Below are positions 24,618 through 30,015 of a stretch of 30,015 bases of DNA, piece after piece. Position 1 is the first letter of the stretch, and each line of letters opens with the position of its first letter. The notes below the pieces were generated by a model. That model saw nothing but the letters and a program-made list of their open reading frames with translations. It did not search any database and was not told where the DNA came from. The DNA lies in contig CAKRYD010000030.1 in NCBI GenBank assembly GCA_934426255.1, positions 1 through 30,015 of the forward strand, given 5' to 3'. Source of the DNA: an uncultured Bacteroidaceae bacterium. GTDB taxonomy: Bacteria; Bacteroidota; Bacteroidia; Bacteroidales; Bacteroidaceae. The translations under genes were made by a program, and so were the position numbers.

Positions 24618-25163
24618 ATGGACAATTCAGAAGTAAATAAATTGATAGACAAATATTATCCTGACAACAATGAGTTGAAACACATACTTGTTGAACACAG
24701 CAGTCAGGTGGCTCGAAGGGCTTTGCAAGTGGCCGAAAAACATCCCGAATTGAACTTGGATTGTTCATTGCTTTATGCAGGAGGTATGCTGCACGATATA
24801 GGAATATTCAAGACCCATGCTCCCGATATTTATTGTATGGGCAGCGAGCCTTATATCATGCATGGCAGCATAGGTGCACGTCTGTTGCGCAATGAGGGGC
24901 AGGAAAGCCTGGCGCGTATTTGTGAGCGTCATACAGGGGCAGGACTGAGCAGAGAGGATTTTCGCGAGCTTCATCTTCCGCACCCCGAGCAGGATTTGTT
25001 TCCCGAAACGTTGGAAGAAAAAGTGATTTGTTATGCCGATAAGTTCTATTCAAAATCAAATTTGAACCGAGTAAAAACACCAGAGCAGGCATATCACAGT
25101 CTTCAAAAGTTCGGGGAAGATGGGGCGCAGCGCTTTTGGGAATGGCATAAGATGTTTGGCTGA
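24618..25163 (+). CDS. HDIG-type HD-domain phosphohydrolase
   Basis: This compact 181-residue protein has the HD metal-binding pattern: H27 (EHSSQVARRA), H59-D60 with IG (GGMLHDIGIF) and D141 (ICYADKFYSKS). Further histidines at H82 (IMHGSIGARLL) and H105 (CERHTGAGL) fit the HDIG subgroup with a possible binuclear site. Such enzymes cleave phosphate esters or nucleotides; small Bacteroidetes members are not functionally defined. It has no signal peptide, so it is cytoplasmic. It lies upstream of lptD but separated by a distinct promoter. The substrate is not predictable here. Confidence 0.92.
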   Translation: MDNSEVNKLIDKYYPDNNELKHILVEHSSQVARRALQVAEKHPELNLDCSLLYAGGMLHDIGIFKTHAPDIYCMGSEPYIMHGSIGARLLRNEGQESLARICERHTGAGLSREDFRELHLPHPEQDLFPETLEEKVICYADKFYSKSNLNRVKTPEQAYHSLQKFGEDGAQRFWEWHKMFG

Positions 25164-25247
25164 ATGGTGCATGGCGCAGAGCTTCCTGTTAGGGCTTTGT
25201 TCATGTTTATTTACTTCATTATTCAAGCGAGTTATGCGGATTTTCAG

Positions 25248-25255
25248 TAACTTTG
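25248..25255 (+). promoter_or_regulatory. -7 promoter element for lptD
   Basis: TAACTTTG matches TAnnTTTG. It overlaps a TTG at 25253 that would be the first possible start of the frame, so translation must begin further downstream (TTG 25283 is the best candidate). Confidence 0.65.
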
Positions 25256-25282
25256 CACGTCAATATCAAGAGATACGCCCGA

Positions 25283-28063
25283 TTGAGAACTTTTTTATCA
25301 GTTTGTTTATTGGTTATGGTTGCCTTCAACCTGTTTGCCGGCAGGACGAAAGGCGGAGTGTTGCAACGGGAAAAGATTCCTCTTGTGACAGATACTGTTG
25401 ATACGTTGGCGCATAAGGATAAAAGGGTGATTCTCAAAAGCGATTCGACAGGGCGTAACATGACGTTTCAAGTTGACACGATGCGTAACGACTCTACCCG
25501 CAGCGATTCTACGAAAAAGAAAGATGCACTCGAAGCTCCTGTTCAATACGAAGCTCAAGACTCAATGACTTATTATGCCAATACAAAAATGACCAAACTT
25601 TATGGTAGCAGCAAGGTAACTTATCAGGATATGTCGCTTGAAGCTGCTGTCATTTCGATGAGCCTTGATAGCAGTTTGGTTCATGCCAATGGTGTGAAAG
25701 ATTCATCGGGCGTTTTGCAGGGAAAGCCTGTCTATACGCAGGGCAGTGAAAACTATGAAAGCGAAGTGATGAGCTATAACTTCAAATCCAAGAAAGGCTA
25801 CATTCAGAATGTCACTACCGAGCAAGGTGACGGCTTCATGCAGAGCGAGGCTTCCAAGCGTTCAAAGGATGGAACTTTATTCCTGCAACATGCCAAGTAT
25901 ACTACTTGCGATGCCGACCCTCCACATTTCTATTTGTCACTTTCGCGTGCCAAGGTAAAGCCCGGAAAGGAGGCTATCTTTGGACCGGCCTATTTGGTCG
26001 TAGCAGATGTTCCTTTACCTTTAGCTGTCCCCTTTGGCTTTTTCCCTTTCCGCAAAAAGTATTCGAGCGGTTTCTTGATGCCTACTTACGGCGATGAGAC
26101 AAGTCGTGGCTTTTATTTGAGAGACGGCGGTTATTACTTCGCTTTCAGTGATTGCATGGACATGACCCTTTTAGGCGAAGTTTATACCAAAGGTTCATGG
26201 GGCCTTAATGTCGAAACGAACTATCGCAAGCGTTACCGTTATTCGGGTAATATATATGTCAATTATCTGAATACTGTGGAAGGTGAAAAAAACATGCCCG
26301 ACTATCAGAAAACTACGAGCTTCAAAATCCAATGGACGCACCGTCAGGATGCCAAGGCTTCTGTTAACAGCTCGCTTTCAGCCAGTGTCAATTTTGCGAC
26401 ATCGAGCTTCGAGCACAGCAATTTGTCGAGCATGTATAATCCCTTGTCGTATACTCAAAGTACACGAACCAGCAGTGTGAGCTATTCACGAACATTTCCG
26501 GGTATAGGGCTCACACTGGCGGCTTCGGGCAATTTAAGCCAAAACATGAGCGATTCTACATTGGCCATTTCACTACCCGAAACAAACATAACGCTCAATC
26601 GCTTTTATCCGTTTCGCCGTAAGAAAATGGCAGGCAAGCAGCGTTGGTACGAAAAGATATCTGTCAACTATACCGGGCAGTTGAGCAATAGTATTTCTAC
26701 TAAAGAAGACAAGTTGCTCCACAGCAGTCTCATCAAGGATTGGCGCAACGGTATGCGTCATAGCATGCCGATTAATGCTACGTTCTCCCTGTTAAAGTAC
26801 ATCAACGTTACGCCGGCCATCAATTTTACCGATCGCATGTATACCAACAAGATCATGCAATCATGGGATAACGACAGACAAACCGTTGTGCGTGATACGA
26901 CCTACGGTTTTTATAATGTATATGATTGGCGCATGTCGCTTTCGGCCAACACCACGTTGTATGGTTTCTACAAACCGTGGAGAAAGCTCTTCGGAGACAA
27001 AATTATGGCCGTGCGTCATGTCTTGAAACCCTCTTTATCATACAGCTACTCTCCCGATTTCAGTGCTTCGTCTTATGGTTATTACGACAGCTACGTTAAG
27101 ACCGATGCTGATGGTAAAGTGTCTACCGTGACCTATTCGCCTTTCCAATACGGACTTTTCGGTGTTCCTTCCAAAGGGCGTACGGGAAGCGTCTCCATGT
27201 CGCTTTCCAACAATTTGGAGATGAAGCTTAGAAGCGACAAAGATTCAACAGGCGAAAGAAAGGTGAGTCTTATAGACGAGCTTTATGGTACGCTTTCTTA
27301 TAACATGGCAGCGAAAAGCAGACAATGGAGTGACCTCAGTACCCGAATACGTTTGAAGCTTTCCAAAAGCTATACTTTCAGTTTGGCAGCTGTTTTTGCC
27401 ACGTATGCTTACAAGTTCGACGAGAAGGGTAATGTGGTTACCAGCGACCGCACCGAATGGAGTTATGGGCGATTCGGGCGTTTCCAGGGTATGTCGCAGA
27501 ATTTTTCTTATACTTTCAGTAACGCCACTTTTCGTAAAAAAGATAAAAGTCCGACAGGCGAAGGTTCCGATGAGGATGATGAGGGCAACGAGGATGGTGA
27601 TACAAATGTCGATCCTACTTTGGTCTCCAACCAAACGGAAAAGGGTGGGGCATCAGCTTCGGCCGATGTCGATGAAAATGGTTATTTAAGGTTTTCCATA
27701 CCTTGGAGCTTCACGGTCTCTTATGGTGTTTCCATGCGTGAGAATACATCTGCAAAAATCAACCCCAAGAATATGCGCTATCCTTACAAGCTGACACATA
27801 CCATGAACTTTTCAGGTAATATCAGTTTGTCGAAGGGGTGGAATATCAATTATAGCTCCGGCTACGATTTCAACTATCACAAGCTGTCTATGACAACGGC
27901 CTCGCTTTCGCGCGACCTGCATTGCTTCTCTATGTCGTGTTCTGTCGTGATACGTCCTTACACTTCTTACAATTTCAGTTTCAGGGCAAAGATGTCCACG
28001 CTTGCCGATGTCTTGAAGTGGGACAAGCGCAGCAGTTACAGCTCAAATATCGAATGGTATTGA
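25283..28063 (+). CDS. lptD: LPS-assembly outer-membrane protein LptD (Bacteroidetes type)
   Basis: Start at TTG 25283 is inferred: it yields a good signal peptide (MRTFLSVCLLVMVAFNLFAG, 926 residues) and lies about 20 nt after the predicted transcript start. The only nearby ATG (25316) would cut into the signal. After a Thr/Ser/Asp-rich linker, an OstA/LptA-like beta-jellyroll (about 85-215: DSMTYYANTKMTKLYGSSKVTYQD, then LVHANGVKDSSG) leads into a large barrel. The conserved VPLPLAVPFGFFPFRKKYSSGFLMPTYGDE patch follows, then many amphipathic strands ending KRSSYSSNIEWY. LptD inserts LPS into the outer leaflet. An acidic insert (about 755-785, GSDEDDEGNEDGD) is probably an extracellular loop. 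It stands alone on its own promoter. Confidence 0.88.
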   Translation: MRTFLSVCLLVMVAFNLFAGRTKGGVLQREKIPLVTDTVDTLAHKDKRVILKSDSTGRNMTFQVDTMRNDSTRSDSTKKKDALEAPVQYEAQDSMTYYANTKMTKLYGSSKVTYQDMSLEAAVISMSLDSSLVHANGVKDSSGVLQGKPVYTQGSENYESEVMSYNFKSKKGYIQNVTTEQGDGFMQSEASKRSKDGTLFLQHAKYTTCDADPPHFYLSLSRAKVKPGKEAIFGPAYLVVADVPLPLAVPFGFFPFRKKYSSGFLMPTYGDETSRGFYLRDGGYYFAFSDCMDMTLLGEVYTKGSWGLNVETNYRKRYRYSGNIYVNYLNTVEGEKNMPDYQKTTSFKIQWTHRQDAKASVNSSLSASVNFATSSFEHSNLSSMYNPLSYTQSTRTSSVSYSRTFPGIGLTLAASGNLSQNMSDSTLAISLPETNITLNRFYPFRRKKMAGKQRWYEKISVNYTGQLSNSISTKEDKLLHSSLIKDWRNGMRHSMPINATFSLLKYINVTPAINFTDRMYTNKIMQSWDNDRQTVVRDTTYGFYNVYDWRMSLSANTTLYGFYKPWRKLFGDKIMAVRHVLKPSLSYSYSPDFSASSYGYYDSYVKTDADGKVSTVTYSPFQYGLFGVPSKGRTGSVSMSLSNNLEMKLRSDKDSTGERKVSLIDELYGTLSYNMAAKSRQWSDLSTRIRLKLSKSYTFSLAAVFATYAYKFDEKGNVVTSDRTEWSYGRFGRFQGMSQNFSYTFSNATFRKKDKSPTGEGSDEDDEGNEDGDTNVDPTLVSNQTEKGGASASADVDENGYLRFSIPWSFTVSYGVSMRENTSAKINPKNMRYPYKLTHTMNFSGNISLSKGWNINYSSGYDFNYHKLSMTTASLSRDLHCFSMSCSVVIRPYTSYNFSFRAKMSTLADVLKWDKRSSYSSNIEWY

Positions 28064-28064
28064 C

Positions 28065-28092
28065 AGCGGAGCTAATTCTTCGCTTTTGCTTC
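28065..28092 (+). terminator. Possible weak terminator of lptD
   Basis: AGCGGA (28065-28070) can pair with TTCGCT (28079-28084) with one G-T pair, followed by TTTTGCTTC. It is short and unconvincing, but well placed just after the stop codon. Confidence 0.35.
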
Positions 28093-28135
28093 AAAAAAAG
28101 ACTCGCCTAAGAGTGCTTGTAAGAAATTAAATCTA

Positions 28136-28143
28136 TAACTTTG
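28136..28143 (+). promoter_or_regulatory. -7 promoter element for the small RNA
   Basis: TAACTTTG matches TAnnTTTG, with a CTTG (28116-28119) 16 bp upstream as a possible -33. The predicted start at about 28150-28151 coincides with the 5' side of the closing stem of the RNA. Confidence 0.65.
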
Positions 28144-28150
28144 CAAACAA

Positions 28151-28290
28151 GAAATAGGGCTGTACCGGTTTGATCGGGATACTCATCAAATAAACAACAA
28201 GAAAATAGAGCCAGCTTCTCAAATCAATGGCGTGCTGCCTTTAGGGGCAGATTACAGCGAGCGAGAGCCCTCGAATCCTATTTTAATATG
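28151..28290 (+). ncRNA. Candidate structured small RNA of unknown class (about 135-140 nt)
   Basis: No open frame covers this stretch. The promoter motif at 28136 would start a transcript at about 28151. AAATAGG (28152-28158) pairs with CCTATTT (28277-28283) to close the molecule. Alternatively AGGGCT (28156-28161) pairs with AGCCCT (28266-28271). Inside, CTGCC...GGCAG forms a hairpin (about 28235-28250). The 5' end GGGCTGTACCGGTTTGATCG resembles the 5' end of tmRNA, but the length, a reading frame for a tag and a tRNA-like T arm do not fit. A long closing stem around an open middle in a Bacteroidales intergenic region suggests a 6S-like or Bacteroidales-1-like RNA; I cannot confirm either. 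Confidence 0.6.
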
Positions 28291-28305
28291 GAGTTTTCAT
28301 CACAT

Positions 28306-28334
28306 CACCGGTGCAGCTTTTTCTTTTTTATCTT
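28306..28334 (+). terminator. Possible terminator of the small RNA
   Basis: CACCGGTG (28306-28313) is followed by a T-rich tract (CTTTTTCTTTTTTATC). The palindrome has no loop, so only an imperfect hairpin could form. The T-tract is the better evidence. Confidence 0.35.
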
Positions 28335-28345
28335 TCACTTCACCA

Positions 28346-28744
28346 TCATTCCAACGTATTTTCCGGAGAATTGGGCACATAGGGTCCGTCCTTTACTTCA
28401 AAAATAATGGTACCTGTTTCCAGCACTTCTAAGTTGTGCCAGACGTTTTTGTCCAAGTGACATCCGTAGCGTCCTTCTTTCGGGTTCAGGTCAAAAGTGT
28501 CAATAATTTCTTTTTGATCGTTATAGACTTTCACACGTGCGCTACCGCGCATAACAAATTGTGTTTCACTGCTGTGACTATGTCTGTGTATGGGAAATAT
28601 ACTTCCCGGTTCCACCGCATTAAACAGTCTTTGTGCTTTAGCATCTAGGCTTTCATGCAGGTTATAGTTCATGCGCAGTCTTGGGCTTTCTTTTGCCTGA
28701 CGGGTTATTTCGTCAAAAAGGGCTTCGTCTAATAATTTGTTCAT
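28346..28744 (-). CDS. WbuC-family cupin-fold metalloprotein
   Basis: From the ATG at 28744 it encodes 132 residues. A longer frame reaching 28882 overlaps the epimerase gene and is rejected. The sequence PRLRMNYNLHESLDAKAQRLFNAVEPGS followed by HRHSHSSETQFVMRGS and a late YGCHLDKNVWHNLEVLE is the WbuC pattern. Predicted metal ligands are H53, H55, H57 or E60, and H103. WbuC proteins are found in O-antigen and other polysaccharide loci; their reaction is undefined. It starts 11 bp after the epimerase stop codon, so the two are co-transcribed, and a link to sugar-nucleotide or surface glycan chemistry is a fair inference. Confidence 0.9.
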   Translation of the reverse strand: MNKLLDEALFDEITRQAKESPRLRMNYNLHESLDAKAQRLFNAVEPGSIFPIHRHSHSSETQFVMRGSARVKVYNDQKEIIDTFDLNPKEGRYGCHLDKNVWHNLEVLETGTIIFEVKDGPYVPNSPENTLE

Positions 28745-28755
28745 ATTGTATGGTT

Positions 28756-29796
28756 TTAATTGTCTTCGAGATGTGTGATGAGTCTTCCAAACATTTCTTT
28801 CAATCCTATCCGGGGTTGCCATCCCAGTTGCTTTATTTTCGAGATGTCGAGACGGAGTTTTGTGGTGGGTGAATAGCCGCAACCTTCTTGCGGAATGGTT
28901 CTTACGGTAATGTCAAGGGCAAAGTTCTTTTGTATGAAGCATGCCATGTCTTTGACTGATATGTAACTGTCCGGATTGGCCACGTTGTAGGCTTCACCGG
29001 CTTGTCCGAACAGCATAATGTGAAGCAAGGCTGAAACGGCATCAGTCGTATAACAATAGACGCGGCTCAATTCACCAGAAGTGTGCAAGATGATGTCCTG
29101 ATGGTTGACGGCACTGCGGGCGAATTGGGCAAATACACGGTTGTCGTCCTTTGAAACACCGGCACCAAACGTTTGTGCGAGCCGGGCAATGGTAGTATGC
29201 AGACCGAACTCACAAAAATAGCAGTGACAAAGGCATTCTGCAGCCCTTTTGCCCATCGGATAGCTACTGCGTGTATCTATAGGATCGATGTAACCTTGCA
29301 TCTTTTCGTCCACGGCAACTGTGTCGTCAAGAATACTGCCATATACCTCCAATGAAGACACATAGACAAAATTTTTCACCTGCAACCTGCGTGACAGGCG
29401 TAGCATCGCCTCTGTGCCGTTTACAACTGCACGGAATGTCTCGACCGGTTTTTCTACGAAAAATTTCGATGCTGTAGGTGCTGCCAGATGCACAACATAG
29501 TCGACCGGTAAAGCTGGCTGCAATTCATCGATTCTTTCCAACGGAATGGATGGAAATTCGATGCAGCCGTTTTCTTCTGTAAACATCTTGGCGGCTTTTT
29601 CGGGATTGCGTACTGGGCAGGTGATGTGCAGATTCAGCTGATATTTCTTGTTCAAGGCAAGCAGACATTTTGTCAATATCGAACCAATTAGGCCTGTTCC
29701 TCCGGTTATCAAAATGTGTCTGCCTTGCAGCTCACGGTAATGAGTAAATGTTTCTGCAAACGATAATACATCGTTTGCCAATGTGCGTGTATCCAC
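28756..29796 (-). CDS. NAD-dependent epimerase/dehydratase (extended SDR), sugar-nucleotide type
   Basis: This 346-residue protein has the Rossmann motif TGGTGLIGS (31-39), VVHLAAPTAS (101-110), the catalytic Ser of YVSSLEVYG (about 147) and Y179-x3-K183 in SSYPMGKRAAE. The C-terminal half forms a substrate cap (TFGAGVSKDDNRVFAQF, SRVYCYTTDAVSALLHIM and NVANPDSYISVKDMA) of the kind that binds nucleotide sugars. It resembles UDP-glucuronate decarboxylase or dTDP-sugar dehydratase relatives, but the exact substrate cannot be told. There is no signal peptide, so it is cytoplasmic. It is the first gene of a pair with the WbuC-type cupin, under its own promoter at 29835. Confidence 0.92.
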   Translation of the reverse strand: MDTRTLANDVLSFAETFTHYRELQGRHILITGGTGLIGSILTKCLLALNKKYQLNLHITCPVRNPEKAAKMFTEENGCIEFPSIPLERIDELQPALPVDYVVHLAAPTASKFFVEKPVETFRAVVNGTEAMLRLSRRLQVKNFVYVSSLEVYGSILDDTVAVDEKMQGYIDPIDTRSSYPMGKRAAECLCHCYFCEFGLHTTIARLAQTFGAGVSKDDNRVFAQFARSAVNHQDIILHTSGELSRVYCYTTDAVSALLHIMLFGQAGEAYNVANPDSYISVKDMACFIQKNFALDITVRTIPQEGCGYSPTTKLRLDISKIKQLGWQPRIGLKEMFGRLITHLEDN

Positions 29797-29834
29797 TGTA
29801 CAGTCGTTTTATGAATGGTTGTTGATATAAGAAG

Positions 29835-29842
29835 CAAAAGTA
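29835..29842 (-). promoter_or_regulatory. -7 promoter element for the epimerase-WbuC pair
   Basis: On the minus strand this is TACTTTTG, matching TAnnTTTG. A start near 29828 leaves about 32 nt to the ATG at 29796. The surrounding GCAAAAGTAC plus T-run is nearly identical to that at rnpB (3974-3983). Confidence 0.65.
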
Positions 29843-29885
29843 CTATTTTTTGCTTAAATTCCTCTCAAGGTATCGTTTTAACTCA

Positions 29886-29925
29886 TCTCACATTGTATCC
29901 GGAAACTTCCGGATACAATGTGAGA
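29886..29925. repeat. 19-bp perfect inverted repeat
   Basis: Bases 29886-29904 (TCTCACATTGTATCCGGAA) are perfectly complementary to 29907-29925, with 2 bases between. The right arm shares AATGTGAGAG with the tandem repeat that begins at 29920. It may be a terminator for a gene outside the window or a protein-binding site. Confidence 0.85.
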
Positions 29926-30015
29926 GCTTCCCATGTTTAATGTGAGAGCTTCCCATGTTTAATGTGAGAGCTTCCCATGTTTAATGTGAGAGCTTCCCAT
30001 GTTTAATGTGAGAGC
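29920..30015. repeat. 22-nt tandem repeat, at least 4 copies, cut by window end
   Basis: Units begin GTGAGAGCTTCCC at 29920, 29942, 29964, 29986 and 30008, an exact 22-nt period with no differences between the copies visible. The period is not a multiple of three, so it is not a repeated peptide. Each unit ends ATGTTTAAT. The array runs off the end of the window, so the copy number is unknown. Confidence 0.97.

Noticed and set aside
28151..28290. tmRNA (ssrA) gene
   Set aside because: Only the 5' end resembles it. There is no peptide-tag frame, no T arm with pairing flanks, and the element is less than half the normal length.
28745..28882. N-terminal extension of the WbuC gene
   Set aside because: It overlaps the end of the epimerase gene on the same strand. 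The WbuC pattern starts with MNKLLDEALF at 28744.
29920..30015. CRISPR array
   Set aside because: The repeats are directly adjacent with no unique spacers, and the period is only 22 nt.

Overview
The window reads as core chromosome of a Bacteroidales bacterium (Bacteroidaceae/Prevotellaceae-like). Several things point there: the recurrent -7 promoter motif TAnnTTTG just upstream of genes; PCMD and calycin-like surface proteins; a DUF4468 protein; the Bacteroidetes form of LptD; a metal-type KdsA; and a type A RNase P RNA. I see no phage, transposon, CRISPR array, tRNA or rRNA. This is mostly housekeeping and cell-envelope DNA, and I found no gene set that I can defend as an undescribed system.

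Layout, left to right. (1) 1-3060, plus strand: the 3' end of recQ, a membrane-anchored four-cluster ferredoxin carrying an RRSFL motif, then tatA and tatC. (2) 3149-3963, minus strand: a small Spy/CpxP-like periplasmic protein and rnpB. (3) 4043-5374: a secreted GH29 fucosidase, closed by a 21-bp hairpin and followed by a convergent DUF4468 protein. (4) 6256-9228: kdsA, kdsD and a phospholipase D-type enzyme with a signal peptide. kdsA and kdsD make the Kdo precursor of LPS. (5) 9306-12947, minus strand: galM, a sugar MFS permease and galK, a galactose-use operon read from a consensus promoter. (6) 13030-17770, minus strand: an ABC-F ATPase, grpE, dnaJ and folC. (7) 17911-21780, plus strand: a PCMD lipoprotein, an outer-membrane barrel and a calycin/PCMD multidomain protein with a T9SS-like tail. 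(8) 21871-24456, minus strand: a TonB-dependent receptor and cytidine deaminase. (9) 24618-28063, plus strand: an HD phosphohydrolase and LptD. (10) 28151-28290: a candidate small structured RNA. (11) 28346-29796, minus strand: a sugar-nucleotide epimerase and a WbuC-type cupin. (12) 29886-30015: a 19-bp inverted repeat running into a 22-nt tandem repeat that is cut by the window end.

The LPS theme recurs: Kdo synthesis (kdsA, kdsD), outer-membrane LPS insertion (LptD) and polysaccharide sugar modification (epimerase, WbuC). The points most worth a second look are the asymmetric ABC-F ATPase with one composite ATP site dismantled, the ferredoxin coupled to a minimal TatAC pair, the unassigned small RNA with a 5' end resembling tmRNA, the secreted PLD enzyme in the Kdo operon, and the tandem repeat at the right edge.
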